A DNA stretch of 64,000 nt from Pseudomonadota bacterium (GTDB lineage Bacteria; Pseudomonadota; Gammaproteobacteria; Steroidobacterales; Steroidobacteraceae): positions 62,001 to 126,000 of the forward strand of contig JADIZR010000005.1 in NCBI GenBank assembly GCA_016704655.1. The letters are read 5' to 3'. Of this stretch, positions 1-9,480 are shown in pieces; positions within the stretch are counted from its first letter, which is position 1; each line of letters opens with the position of its first letter. The notes below the pieces were generated by a model. It had not been told where the DNA came from and did not search any database. It saw only the letters and a program-made list of their open reading frames with translations. A program made the translations under genes and the position numbers.

Positions 1-2
1 CT

Positions 3-1607
3 TTCATCGCCTGTGCCATCGACAACAGCCGGTTCAGCTCTGAACACCGACTGCGAACAGCCGCCGGCAAGGATCTCTACATCCACCAGGAAGCGGAACT
101 CGTCCAGGCCGCCGGCTCAGCACACGCACACACGGTCCTGGTCACGCTGCAGGACCTCACCCGCCTGCGCCGGGCTGAGGACGCGGTGCAAACCCTGTCC
201 TATTTCGACAGTGCCACGGGCCTGCCGAACCGCCGCCACCTGCTCGAGCAACTGTCGATCGCGCTCAAGGACCGCAAGCCCGAGATCGCCCTGTGCGTGG
301 CCGCATTCCGCGTACACGGACTCGACCGCATTGCGCAGGCGCAAGGCGCCGAACTCGCGGACAAACTCCTGTCCGAAGCGGCCCGGCAGATCGGCGAGCA
401 CCTGGCGGAGGCCGGCACCGGGGGCACCCTGCTCAAGCAGGCCAACACCGCCAGGGTGTGTCGTACTTCCGAGGCCGGTCTCGCAATGCTGATCCACAGT
501 CGCGAGCCGGTCGAGCACCTGCCGGACCTGATCTGCACGGCGCTCACCCACGTCAGCGGTCAACCAACGAATCTCGGGACCGAGTACCTGCCCGCAATCA
601 GTGCCGGCCTGGCGCTGCTCGATGGCGACACGACCGGCGCCGAGCAGTTGTTGACCAACGCACAGGCGGCGTCCGAACAGGCGCGGGAACCGCGGTCCTG
701 CGAACGGTTCACACCGGTGCCACTGGCTCGCTCGCGCCGGCGGCTGGCGATCGAGACGGCGCTGCGGCGGGCGGTCGCAGCTGGCGAACTGCACCTCGTG
801 TACCAGCCCCGCGTGGCGAGCGATACGCTCGACATCACGGGCGTCGAATGCCTGCTGCGCTGGGAGCATGCGCAACTTGGCCCCGTCGGACCCGACGAAT
901 TCATACCGATCGCCGAGGAAACGGGTCTCATCGACCAGATCGGCGACTGGGTCATCGATGAAGCCTGCCGGCAGCTCGCCACGTGGCGCAGCCGCTTCGA
1001 GGACGACTTTTTCGTGTCGATCAACATGGCCGCCCGTCAGCTGCGCCAGCCGACCTTCGCCACCCGAATCAAGGCGGCGCTCAACAAGCACCGGCTGCCG
1101 GCCGAGGCACTCGAGATCGAGATCGCCGAGTCGAGCGTCGTGCACGCCCCGCCGGAGATCCGCCGCATGCTCGAAACGCTGCGACGCGAGGGTGTCCGGA
1201 TCGCCATGGATAATTTCGGGACTGGCAATTCCGCGTTCGGGCAGATTCGGCGATTGCCGCTCGACTGCGTGAAACTGGACCGGTCGCTGATGGCCGACCT
1301 GTACACGGACGTCGGCGCCCAGGGTGTCACGGCGGCGGTCCTGGCCATGACGAGGACCCTGCGGATTCGCTCGGTGGCCCAGGGCATCGAGGACCCGGAG
1401 TCGCTCGAGATCGTGTGCTGCCTGGGCTGCGACGAGGTCCAGGGGCATTACATCTCGCCACCACTCAAGGCCCGCGACTTCGCGGACTGGCTGGAGGCTG
1501 GCGGTGCTGCCGTGCTCGCGCAAGGTCGGGCGGCCGCGATTGCGATCGAGCTGGAAGCCTCGAAGATCGAAGTCAGTCCCGCGCTACGAACCGCCGACTT
1601 GCCGTGA
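3..1607 (+). CDS. Degenerate GGDEF-EAL domain protein, 5' partial
   Basis: The reading frame is open from the left edge, so the start lies outside the window. The first ~60 codons resemble the end of a PAS/PAC domain running into a GGDEF domain (DSATGLPNRR near codon 68), and an EAL domain fills codons ~240-525. The family makes or degrades cyclic di-GMP. Here the GGDEF active-site loop is absent (ARVCRTSEAGLAML stands where R-x-GGDEF is expected). In the EAL domain the first motif is ECLLRW, which keeps the metal-binding Glu. The DDFGTG motif reads DNFGTG and the AEGVE motif reads AQGIE, so two residues needed for hydrolysis are changed. I infer a c-di-GMP binding or signalling protein rather than an active cyclase or phosphodiesterase. 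Confidence 0.85.
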   Translation, partial: FIACAIDNSRFSSEHRLRTAAGKDLYIHQEAELVQAAGSAHAHTVLVTLQDLTRLRRAEDAVQTLSYFDSATGLPNRRHLLEQLSIALKDRKPEIALCVAAFRVHGLDRIAQAQGAELADKLLSEAARQIGEHLAEAGTGGTLLKQANTARVCRTSEAGLAMLIHSREPVEHLPDLICTALTHVSGQPTNLGTEYLPAISAGLALLDGDTTGAEQLLTNAQAASEQAREPRSCERFTPVPLARSRRRLAIETALRRAVAAGELHLVYQPRVASDTLDITGVECLLRWEHAQLGPVGPDEFIPIAEETGLIDQIGDWVIDEACRQLATWRSRFEDDFFVSINMAARQLRQPTFATRIKAALNKHRLPAEALEIEIAESSVVHAPPEIRRMLETLRREGVRIAMDNFGTGNSAFGQIRRLPLDCVKLDRSLMADLYTDVGAQGVTAAVLAMTRTLRIRSVAQGIEDPESLEIVCCLGCDEVQGHYISPPLKARDFADWLEAGGAAVLAQGRAAAIAIELEASKIEVSPALRTADLP

Positions 1608-1630
1608 AGTTCCAGGACTCGAGCAAGACA

Positions 1631-3136
1631 TCACGACGCGACCTCCTCGAGGTACTTCGCTTCGACGTATCGCAGCCAGGGCGCCGCGGACAGCGTGCGG
1701 CCCGTTGCGTCCTTGATCAGCTCCTGCGCGCCGACGCTCGCGCCGCGACCGTGCACGTTCTGCCGCAGCCACTCGAACAGCCCGCCGAAGCGGCCGTCCG
1801 CGATCTCCGCGTCGAAGTGCTCGCTCTGCGTCCGCAGGGTTTCGTGCAGCTGCGCGGCAATGAAGGAGCCCAGCGCATACGACGGGAAATACCCGAACTG
1901 CCCCAGGGCCCAGTGCGGGTCCTGCAGGCAGCCTTCGGTATCGTTTGACGGGCGCAGGCCGAGGCGACGGTCGAAGCCGGCGCGCCACGCCTCGGGCAGG
2001 TTGCGCACCGGCATCGTCCCGTCGAAGATCTGCTTTTCCAGGTCGTAGCGCAGCATGATGTGGACGGGATACGTGAGTTCGTCCGCGTCGGTGCGGATCG
2101 CACTGCGGCGCACGCGGGTGAGCGTGCGGTAGAGATTCTCGACATCCCACTCGGAACCGGTGCACCCGAAGTGCTTCTCGAGCAGCGGCCGCAACCAGGT
2201 GAGGAACGGCCGGCTGCGGCCAATGATCATCTCGAGCAGCAGCGACTGGCTTTCCTCGAGCGCCATGCCGCGGTCGCGACCCACCGGCTGGTCGCGCCAT
2301 GCAGCGGGCAGCCCGAGGTCGTACATCGCCTGCCCGACTTCGTGCAGCACGCCCATCAGGCCCGTGAACGGTTCGTTGACGTCGTAGCGGGTGGCGATGC
2401 GCACGTCACCCCACACGCCTTCCGTGAATGCACGGCTGCTCTCGTCGAGGCGGCCGCGGTCGAACGGGAAGCCGATGACGCGCATCACCTCGTGCGCCAG
2501 CGCGCGCTGCTTCGACAGGCTCACCTTGCCGACGATCGGCAGCGGCGGTCGTTGCGCCTGCAGTTCGATGGCCTCCCGGATCAGGTTCGGCAGGCGCCGG
2601 ATCATGACCTTGAACAGCTGGTCGATGTCCGCGCTCAGGAAGCCGGGGCTGAAGCCGTCGATCAGCGAGTCGTACGGCGCGAGCCCGAGTGACTGCGACA
2701 GCACCTGTGCCTTGTCGCGAGTCAGCGCGACCACTTCTTCGAGATGCGGTGCGAAAAGCTCGAAGTTGTTCTCCTGGCGTGCTTCGAGCCAGCGCACTTC
2801 GGCGAGCGACGTGGCGCGCGCCAGGCGGGTGATCAGCGTGAGGGGCGTGGCGATCGCGTGGTCGCGTTCGCGGCGCATCTCACGCAGGTTGGCGAGTTGC
2901 CAGTCCTCGAGCTGCGCCTGGTTGGCCTGTGCCCGCTCGATCAGGCGCGACACTTTCGGCGACGTGAGCAACGTGTGGCATTCGGAATCGAGGACGGCGA
3001 GCTGTTCGCCGCGGACGTCAGCGCTGCCCCGCGGCATCATCACGGCCGAATCCCAGCGCAGCAGGCTCGCCGCGCCCTGGAACGCGTGGAGGCGGCGGAA
3101 TTCCTGCTCGAGCTGCTGGTAAGGACTCTGTGCCAT
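1631..3136 (-). CDS. M32 carboxypeptidase homologue with altered zinc motifs
   Basis: About 501 residues, the usual length for thermostable carboxypeptidase Taq-type (M32) metallopeptidases, which trim C-terminal residues from peptides. The family signatures IRTDAD and GCLQDPHW are intact near the C-terminus. Three others deviate: HEXXH is HEVGQ (residues 265-269, second His ligand is Gln), HESQ is EESQ (294-297), and DxRxT is DVRIA. The zinc ligands of the family are the two His of HEXXH and the Glu of HESQ, so metal binding is probably impaired. The ATG at 3136 was chosen because the family begins close to this point. A longer frame reaches an ATG at 3190. It may be a pseudoenzyme or may bind metal differently. 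Confidence 0.85.
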   Translation of the reverse strand: MAQSPYQQLEQEFRRLHAFQGAASLLRWDSAVMMPRGSADVRGEQLAVLDSECHTLLTSPKVSRLIERAQANQAQLEDWQLANLREMRRERDHAIATPLTLITRLARATSLAEVRWLEARQENNFELFAPHLEEVVALTRDKAQVLSQSLGLAPYDSLIDGFSPGFLSADIDQLFKVMIRRLPNLIREAIELQAQRPPLPIVGKVSLSKQRALAHEVMRVIGFPFDRGRLDESSRAFTEGVWGDVRIATRYDVNEPFTGLMGVLHEVGQAMYDLGLPAAWRDQPVGRDRGMALEESQSLLLEMIIGRSRPFLTWLRPLLEKHFGCTGSEWDVENLYRTLTRVRRSAIRTDADELTYPVHIMLRYDLEKQIFDGTMPVRNLPEAWRAGFDRRLGLRPSNDTEGCLQDPHWALGQFGYFPSYALGSFIAAQLHETLRTQSEHFDAEIADGRFGGLFEWLRQNVHGRGASVGAQELIKDATGRTLSAAPWLRYVEAKYLEEVAS

Positions 3137-3284
3137 GGCCGGTCGAGAACGTTCTGCCGCTCCCCCGCAACTGCGGAAGAGGCCGCGCATCGCGCGGGTG
3201 AAGTTGCCCAGGGTCGGGCAGGGATTGTAGCAAGCCGCCGGGCCAGCCGCGGGCCAGACCCGAAAAAATGCCGCTTTTTACTTA

Positions 3285-6200
3285 TTATTCAGCCGGTTGC
3301 CTTCCGTCCGCCGGACCGCCACTGGTGAACTTCTGGCGCAACTGCTCGAGCCGGTGCGCCACGTCCTCCGGGGATCCGGTGTTGCGCGCGACCAGCGCAT
3401 AGACCACCGGGACGACGATCAGGGTCATCAGCACTGAAATCAACACGCCGTAGAAGACGACCACGCCGATCGACTGCAGCGAACCCGCACCCGCGCCGGC
3501 CGCGAGCATCAGCGGCAATGCGCCGAAGGCCGTGCAGAAGCTGGTCATGAGCACGGGACGCAAGCGGATCGCCGCGGCCTCGATCACGGCCTCGGTGTAC
3601 TCCACCCCCCGGTCGCGCAACTGGTTGGCGAACTCGACGATGAGGATGCCGTTTTTCGCGGCGAGCCCCACCAGCATGATCGCCGCGATCTGGCTGTAGA
3701 CGTTGATCGACATGCCATACATCCACAGTCCGACGAGCGCGCCGATGATGGCGAGCGGCACGGTGGTGATGATGATGAACGGATGCAGGAAGCTCTCGAA
3801 CAGCGCTGCCAGCACCAGGAACACGACCACCAGCGTCAGCAGGAACATCCAGTACAGCTGCGAGCCCGACTGCTTGAACTCTCGCGACGGGCCGTCGAAC
3901 GCGAGCTTGACCGAGGGTGGCATCTCCTTCTCGATGACGTTCTCCACGAACTGCAAGCCGTCGCCGAGCGGGTAACCCGGCGTGAGCGCGGCGCTGACCG
4001 TGATCGAGCGCAGCCGGTCGAACCGGTTGAGGCGCGTCGGCCCCGCCAGCTCGGTCAACTTGACCAGATTGGAGAGCGGGACGAGTTCGCCCGTACGATC
4101 GGAGCGCACGTACAGGTTGTCGAGATCGGTGGGCGTCGCACGGTCTTCGGCGCGGCCCTGCAGGATGACATTGTATTCGCGGTCACGGTCGATGAACGTC
4201 GTGACGATGCGCGAGCCGAGCACGGTTTCGAGCGTGCGCGACACCGTCTGCAACGAGACGCCGAGATCGGCCGCGCGATTTCGATCCACCGCGACGCTGA
4301 GTTGCGGCTTGCGCTCTTCGTAGTTCGACTGGATGTTGGTGAGACCCGGGTTTTCGCCCATGCGTTGCATCAGGAGGTCGCGCCATTGCACGAGATCCGC
4401 GTACTCGGTTCCCTGCAGCACGACCTGCACCGGCGCGCCGCCGCCGCCGAACCCGCCCGGCACCGTCACGAAGCCGCGCACCCCCGGCACCGCATTGAGC
4501 GGCCCGCGCAGAGCCTGCGCGATCTGGTCCGCCGTGCGCTCGCGCTCACCCCAGGGCGCCAGCAGCAGGAAGCCGCGCGCTTCGTTCACCTGGCTGCCCG
4601 CGCCGCCGAAGCCGCCCGGCACGCGCGCGCTGACGCGTACCACGTCGCCCGTCTCCATCTGCTTCGTCGCCATACCTTCGAGGATGCGCACGTGGCGATC
4701 CATGTATTCGAGCGAGGAGCCCTCCGGACCGTTCATGCCGATGAAGACGAAGCCGCGGTCTTCCACCGGGGCGAGCTCGCTCGGCAGCACCTTGAGCAGC
4801 ACCGCGGCGATTGCTGTCGCCACGATCGTGCCACCGATGACGAGCCAGGGCCGGCGCATGGCGCGCCGCAGGTTGCGGTCGTACCAGGCGGACAGGCGCT
4901 GGAAGAAATCATCGACGGCCACGGCCATGCGCGAACGATGCGCGCCGCCGGCGAACAGCTTCGACGTCATCATCGGCGTCAGCGTTAGCGCAACGAGTGA
5001 CGAGAACGCGACCGCTGCCGCGATGGTGAAACCGAACTCGCGGAACAGCTTGCCGACGTTTCCCGAGAGGAACGACATCGGCAGGAACACCGCGACGAGC
5101 ACCATCGTCGTCGCAACCACGGCGAAGCCGATTTCGCGCGAGCCGTCGACCGACGCGATCAGGGCGGGCTCGCCGTTTTCCATGCGCCGGTAAATGTTTT
5201 CGAGCACTACGATTGCGTCGTCGACGACGAGGCCGATGGCGAGCACCAGGCCGAGCAACGTCAGCGTGTTGATCGAGAAACCCAGCGCACCCATGACGAT
5301 GAAGGCTGCGATGATCGACACCGGGATCGTCACTGCGGGCACGAGCGTGGCGCGCAGGTTGCCGAGGAAGAGGTAGATGACGGCGATCACGAGGGCCATC
5401 GCGATCAGCAGCGCCTTGACGACCTCCATCATCGACGCTTCGATGTAGACGGAACGGTCGAGGTTGACCTCGAGCCGGGTACCTGCCGGCAGGTCGGAAA
5501 CGATGCGCTCGCGCTCGGCTCGGACCGCCCTGGCGACTTCGAGCGTATTTGCCTTGGAGATCTGCTCAATGCCGATGCTGATGCCAGGGATACCGTTGGT
5601 GCGCGAGATCGTGCGCTCGTTCTCGGCGGCGAGACGAACGTCGGCAACTTCACCCAGGCGAACCAGGTAACCGCCCTCGCCGCGGCCGATGACCAGGTCG
5701 CGGAATTCCTGCTCGGTGTTGAGGCCGGTTTCGGTGCGCAGCGTGAGTTCGCGCTGCGAAGATTCGAGGCGGCCGGCCGGCAGCTGCACGTTTTCGCGGC
5801 GCAGCGATGCTTCGACGTCGGCGACCGTAAGCTGGCGCGCGGCAAGCGCTTCGCGGTCGATCCAGACACGCATCGCGAAGCGACGGGCGCCGCCCATGCG
5901 CACGCGCGCGACGCCGGGCAGCACACTGAAGCGATCGACGAGTTCGCGCTCGGCATAGTCGGTGAGTTCGAGCACATTCATCGTGTCGCTCGACAGCGCC
6001 AGCCAGATGATCGGGTCGGCGCCGAAGTCAACCTTGCCGACCTCGGGCGGGTCGGCCTCGGGCGGCAGGTCGTCGGCGACCCGCGCCACGCGATCGCGCA
6101 CGTCGTTGGCGGCTTCGTCGACCGAGCGGCCCGGATCGAATTCGAGATTGATGCTCGAGCGGCCGTCGGTGCTCTGCGAGGTGATCTTGGTGATGCCCTC

Positions 6201-6422
6201 GAGGCCCGCCACGCGTTCTTCGATCACCTGCGTGATCTTGGTCTCGACGACGTCGGCCGCCGCGCCGAGGTAATTGGTGTCGATCGACACGATCGCGGCT
6301 TCGACGTCGGGAAGCTCGCGCACCGCCAGCCGCGAGGCCGACAACAAACCGAGAATGACCAGCATCAGGCTGATGACCGCGGCAAAGACCGGACGCTTGA
6401 CGGAGACTGCTGAAATTTTCAT
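3285..6422 (-). CDS. RND efflux permease (AcrB/MexF-like, HAE1 type)
   Basis: Inner-membrane proton-driven pump of 1045 residues, a full-length resistance-nodulation-division transporter. It starts MKISAVSVKRP, followed by the first transmembrane helix, and carries the two porter/docking halves typical of the family. The TM4 proton-relay motif GLVVDDAIVVLEN is present near residue 400. The start codon overlaps the end of the adaptor gene by 4 bp, so the two are co-translated. No outer-membrane factor is encoded beside them, so the pair probably shares a TolC-like channel encoded elsewhere. The substrate cannot be read from sequence: drugs, fatty acids or solvents are all possible. Confidence 0.95.
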   Translation of the reverse strand: MKISAVSVKRPVFAAVISLMLVILGLLSASRLAVRELPDVEAAIVSIDTNYLGAAADVVETKITQVIEERVAGLEGITKITSQSTDGRSSINLEFDPGRSVDEAANDVRDRVARVADDLPPEADPPEVGKVDFGADPIIWLALSSDTMNVLELTDYAERELVDRFSVLPGVARVRMGGARRFAMRVWIDREALAARQLTVADVEASLRRENVQLPAGRLESSQRELTLRTETGLNTEQEFRDLVIGRGEGGYLVRLGEVADVRLAAENERTISRTNGIPGISIGIEQISKANTLEVARAVRAERERIVSDLPAGTRLEVNLDRSVYIEASMMEVVKALLIAMALVIAVIYLFLGNLRATLVPAVTIPVSIIAAFIVMGALGFSINTLTLLGLVLAIGLVVDDAIVVLENIYRRMENGEPALIASVDGSREIGFAVVATTMVLVAVFLPMSFLSGNVGKLFREFGFTIAAAVAFSSLVALTLTPMMTSKLFAGGAHRSRMAVAVDDFFQRLSAWYDRNLRRAMRRPWLVIGGTIVATAIAAVLLKVLPSELAPVEDRGFVFIGMNGPEGSSLEYMDRHVRILEGMATKQMETGDVVRVSARVPGGFGGAGSQVNEARGFLLLAPWGERERTADQIAQALRGPLNAVPGVRGFVTVPGGFGGGGAPVQVVLQGTEYADLVQWRDLLMQRMGENPGLTNIQSNYEERKPQLSVAVDRNRAADLGVSLQTVSRTLETVLGSRIVTTFIDRDREYNVILQGRAEDRATPTDLDNLYVRSDRTGELVPLSNLVKLTELAGPTRLNRFDRLRSITVSAALTPGYPLGDGLQFVENVIEKEMPPSVKLAFDGPSREFKQSGSQLYWMFLLTLVVVFLVLAALFESFLHPFIIITTVPLAIIGALVGLWMYGMSINVYSQIAAIMLVGLAAKNGILIVEFANQLRDRGVEYTEAVIEAAAIRLRPVLMTSFCTAFGALPLMLAAGAGAGSLQSIGVVVFYGVLISVLMTLIVVPVVYALVARNTGSPEDVAHRLEQLRQKFTSGGPADGRQPAE

Positions 6423-7606
6423 TGCGCGGGTCCGCCACCTTCGCTGGCCGCGTCGGCTCGTGCAGGTGCCGCGGTTGGTTCGGTCACGCTGACGCTGACG
6501 CCGTCACGCAGTTTCTGCGTGCCTTCGGTGACTACGATTTCGCCGGCCTGCAGTCCGTCCGTGACCTGCACGGTGCCGACGGCGCGCTGGCCCGTCTGGA
6601 TCCTGCGCTTCGACGCCTTGCCGTCCTGCACGACGTAAACGAACACGTCGCCCTGCTCCGGCACCAGCGATTCCTCCGGCACCACCAGCACGTCGGCCGT
6701 GCCGCGCGAAAGGTGCACGTTCAGGAACATGCCCGGCTTCAGCAGGCCCTCGCCGTTCGGCACCAGCGCGCGCACGATGACGGAACGTGTGTTGGGATCG
6801 ACGCGCGAGTCGACGCTCGCGACCTTGCCTTCGAACACCCGGTCCGGGTAAGCGACGCTCCTGGCCTCGAGCGTAAGGCCGGGCTTCATCGCCGCCACGA
6901 CCCGCTCGGGCACGGTGAAGTCGAGCTTGATCGTGCTGGTGTCATCGAGCGTGGTGATGACGGTGCCCGGCGCAACGAGGCCGCCCACGCTGGCGCGGCG
7001 CAGGCCGACCCGGCCATCGAACGGCGCGCGGATGATCGTGTCGCTCAGGCGTGAGCGCGCCGCGGCGACGCGCGCCACGTTGGCCGAGTATGCCGATTCG
7101 ATCTGCTCGATCTGCTGGTCGGAAAGTACCTTGGTCTCATACAACTCACGGCTGCGCTGCAACTGGCTCGCGCTTTCCTTCAGCGCGGCGTCGGCCACCG
7201 CCAGATCGGCGCGGGCCTGCGCACCGTCGAGTTCGACGAGGACGTCGCCCTTGCGGACCTGCTGGCCCTCGGTGAAGCGGATTGCCGTCACCAAGTTGGA
7301 AACCTTGGCAGTGACGTCGATGGATTCACTGGCACGTGCCGTGCCGAGCGCTTCGACTTCGAGCGAGAGGTGCTCGATGCGCGACGGAGTCGCCACGACC
7401 GGGATGACAGGGCCGCCGTCTGTGCCACCACCACCCGGCTTGCCTGCAGACGCACCGGGTTTGCCCCCGGCTATCGAGGCACCGGGTGGACTGCCCATCG
7501 AGGCAGGCGCGCGCTTGGCCCGCTCGCCGGCGATATGCCAGGCAAAGCCGACGATCAAGGCGCCGATCAGGGTGCCGAACAGCACCTTTCGCAGGGAATC
7601 AGGCAT
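6419..7606 (-). CDS. RND efflux periplasmic adaptor (membrane fusion protein)
   Basis: 395-residue HlyD/AcrA-family adaptor linking the RND pump to an outer-membrane channel. One N-terminal membrane anchor (residues ~8-25) precedes a Gly/Pro/Ala-rich linker (~35-65), then a biotinyl-lipoyl-like hairpin, an alpha-helical coiled coil (~130-175) and beta-barrel segments containing IRAPFDGRVG. It is the first gene of a two-gene operon with the permease, with an ATGA-type overlap. There is no lipobox, so it is anchored by a helix rather than lipidated. The low-complexity linker is long for the family. Confidence 0.93.
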   Translation of the reverse strand: MPDSLRKVLFGTLIGALIVGFAWHIAGERAKRAPASMGSPPGASIAGGKPGASAGKPGGGGTDGGPVIPVVATPSRIEHLSLEVEALGTARASESIDVTAKVSNLVTAIRFTEGQQVRKGDVLVELDGAQARADLAVADAALKESASQLQRSRELYETKVLSDQQIEQIESAYSANVARVAAARSRLSDTIIRAPFDGRVGLRRASVGGLVAPGTVITTLDDTSTIKLDFTVPERVVAAMKPGLTLEARSVAYPDRVFEGKVASVDSRVDPNTRSVIVRALVPNGEGLLKPGMFLNVHLSRGTADVLVVPEESLVPEQGDVFVYVVQDGKASKRRIQTGQRAVGTVQVTDGLQAGEIVVTEGTQKLRDGVSVSVTEPTAAPARADAASEGGGPAQ

Positions 7607-7715
7607 CGGGTTGTGTTGGCGCGGCAGCGCGAATCAGGGGGAGCGCTGGATTATCCCTGATTCGCACGTCTGCCGCTCGCGGATGTCGGCGCTGCGCGCC
7701 CTGCCGTGTTGCTGC

Positions 7716-8657
7716 TCAAGGCTCCTGGTCGGAGCCCTCGGCAATGCCCTCGAACAGCACCGTTGACAGGTACCGCTCGGCGGTGTCGGCCAACACGGTC
7801 AGGATCACGGAGCCCTCGGGCGCCTTCTCGGCGACCTTCAGGGCCGCCGCGAAGTTTCCGCCCGACGAGATGCCACAGAAGATGCCTTCCTTGCTGGCGA
7901 GCGCGCGCGAAGCGGCGATCGCTTCGTCGTCGGTGACCGTGACGATTTCGTGCGGGACCGAGCGGTTGAGCACCTTCGGCACGAAGTCGGGCGTCCAGCC
8001 CTGGATCTTGTGCGGCTTGAACTCGGCCCCGGACAGCAGCGCGGCCCCCGCAGGCTCGGTCGCGACGATGCGAACTTCGGGTCGCGCGAGGCGGATCATT
8101 TCGCCCGCGCCGGTAAGTGTGCCGCCAGTGCCCCAGCCCGTCACGAAGAAATCGAGTCGACGGCCCGCGAAATCGCTCAGGATTTCCGGTCCGGTCGTCT
8201 GGCGGTGATACGCCGGGTTCGCGGGATTCTCGAACTGCCGTGCGAGAAACCAGCCGTTCTTCTGCGCCAGCTCTTCCGCTTTGCGCACCATGCCGCTGCC
8301 GCGTTCGGCGGCGGGCGTCAGGATCACCTTGGCGCCGAGCATGCGCATGATCTTGCGCCGCTCGATCGAGAACGTCTCGACCATGACCGCGACGAACGGG
8401 TACCCCTTCGCGGCGCAGACCATCGCCAGCGCGATGCCGGTGTTGCCCGACGTCGCCTCGACCACGGTCTGCCCGGGCTGCAATGCACCGCTCCTCTCCG
8501 CGTCCTCGATGATCGCGATCGCGAGGCGGTCCTTGACCGAACTGGCGGGATTGAAGAACTCGCACTTCACGTAGATGTCCACGTGCTTCGGCGCAATGTG
8601 GTTGACGCGCACGATGGGCGTGCGGCCGATGGTGTGCAGGATGCTGTCGTAAATCAT
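7716..8657 (-). CDS. cysK: Cysteine synthase A (O-acetylserine sulfhydrylase)
   Basis: PLP-dependent fold-type II enzyme that makes cysteine from O-acetylserine and sulfide in the cytoplasm. The PLP lysine lies in ASSVKDRLA, the substrate loop is TSGNTG, and the phosphate-binding loop GWGTGGTLTG is intact. The ATG at 8657 (MIYDSIL) is preferred over an in-frame upstream start at 8702 because AAGGA sits 7 nt before it and the family begins MIYDS. That gives 313 residues, normal length. It lies upstream of, but 109 bp away from, the efflux adaptor gene and looks monocistronic. The C-terminal SSGGN segment is also conserved. Confidence 0.93.
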   Translation of the reverse strand: MIYDSILHTIGRTPIVRVNHIAPKHVDIYVKCEFFNPASSVKDRLAIAIIEDAERSGALQPGQTVVEATSGNTGIALAMVCAAKGYPFVAVMVETFSIERRKIMRMLGAKVILTPAAERGSGMVRKAEELAQKNGWFLARQFENPANPAYHRQTTGPEILSDFAGRRLDFFVTGWGTGGTLTGAGEMIRLARPEVRIVATEPAGAALLSGAEFKPHKIQGWTPDFVPKVLNRSVPHEIVTVTDDEAIAASRALASKEGIFCGISSGGNFAAALKVAEKAPEGSVILTVLADTAERYLSTVLFEGIAEGSDQEP

Positions 8658-8744
8658 GGCTGGATCCTTCGCCCCACGGGCATTGCTCGCGACTATAGCC
8701 AACCCGGGCGGCCAGACGTCATGCCGCGCGGGAATCTCGGCAGA

Positions 8745-8787
8745 AGCGGAATTAGGGGACGCTCACCTGTTTCCGCACCTGTTTCCG
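8745..8787. repeat. REP-like half element plus a duplicated 12-mer
   Basis: A 24-base stretch at 8745-8768 (core AGGGGACGCTCACC) nearly matches one arm of the large palindrome at 32814-32882. It is followed by two tandem copies of CACCTGTTTCCG (8764-8775 and 8776-8787) ending at the stop codon of the MaoC gene. This looks like a diverged, dispersed palindromic element between two genes on the same strand. No transposase is present. Confidence 0.6.
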
Positions 8788-9267
8788 TCAGAAATACGCC
8801 CGCATGATCGCTTCGGCAACGCAGGCGGGCTTCGACTCACCCTCGATCTCGACCGTGTACTGCTCGGTCAACTGCAGACCGCCCGTCACCTCTTCAAGCT
8901 TGAGCAGCACACAACGGGCACGCACGCGGCTCCCCGACTTCACGGCATTGGGAAACCGCAGCTTGTCGAGGCCGTAATTGATGACACGCGTGACGCCCGG
9001 AAACAGCGGCTTGTCGGCATCGACCAGCCCGCGGAGTATCGGGTACAGCGATAACGTCAGGTAGCCGTGGGCGATCGTCGTTTTCCAAGGCGACTCGCGC
9101 GCGGCCCGGACCGGGTCCGTGTGAATCCACTGGTGATCGCTGGTCGCCTGCGCGAACTCGTTGATCCGCTGCTGGGACATCAGCAGCCAGTCGCTGCAGT
9201 GAATTTCCTGGCCGATTTTCGGCTGCAGGTCCGCCAGGACCCGCTGCATCGACGACTGTTCGCTCAT
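8788..9267 (-). CDS. MaoC-family (hot-dog fold) acyl-CoA dehydratase
   Basis: 159-residue single hot-dog-domain protein of the MaoC/NodN type. The segment SDHQWIHTDP near residue 45 carries the Asp and His used for (R)-specific hydration of enoyl-CoA in hydratase-2 enzymes. The family links beta-oxidation to (R)-3-hydroxyacyl-CoA, the PHA precursor. It is divergent from the phasin/phaR genes next door, which fits a PhaJ-like role, but the NodN-like sequence does not prove the substrate. The ATG at 9267 (MSEQSSM) gives the normal length. A longer open frame upstream runs through the phasin promoter and is not coding. Confidence 0.82.
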   Translation of the reverse strand: MSEQSSMQRVLADLQPKIGQEIHCSDWLLMSQQRINEFAQATSDHQWIHTDPVRAARESPWKTTIAHGYLTLSLYPILRGLVDADKPLFPGVTRVINYGLDKLRFPNAVKSGSRVRARCVLLKLEEVTGGLQLTEQYTVEIEGESKPACVAEAIMRAYF

Positions 9268-9356
9268 GGTGTGCCCCGTGTGTCGATTGGTGTGCCGCTC
9301 GCGATCGAGAGTATCGCCCAGGCGGCAGTGCCCGGCACCGCTCCGTTCATCCTCGT

Positions 9357-9424
9357 TTGCGCTGCAAAAATTTTCAGCACATTTCTTATGAAAACAGCGG
9401 TATATTTTCTCTTGCAGTGCAAAA
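9357..9424 (+). promoter_or_regulatory. Phasin promoter region with paired putative PhaR boxes
   Basis: Two direct copies of TTGCRSTGCAAAA (TTGCGCTGCAAAA at 9357-9369 and TTGCAGTGCAAAA at 9412-9424) flank an AT-rich block containing TATATT at 9401-9406, a plausible -10. TGCA-rich sites upstream of phasin genes are the known type of PhaR target. Assignment to PhaR rests on the adjacent phaR gene. No convincing -35 was found. Confidence 0.5.
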
Positions 9425-9480
9425 TGCCCGCTGTTACGATGCCTTCCCAGAGCCGACCCACCTGTTACCGAGGACGCACC

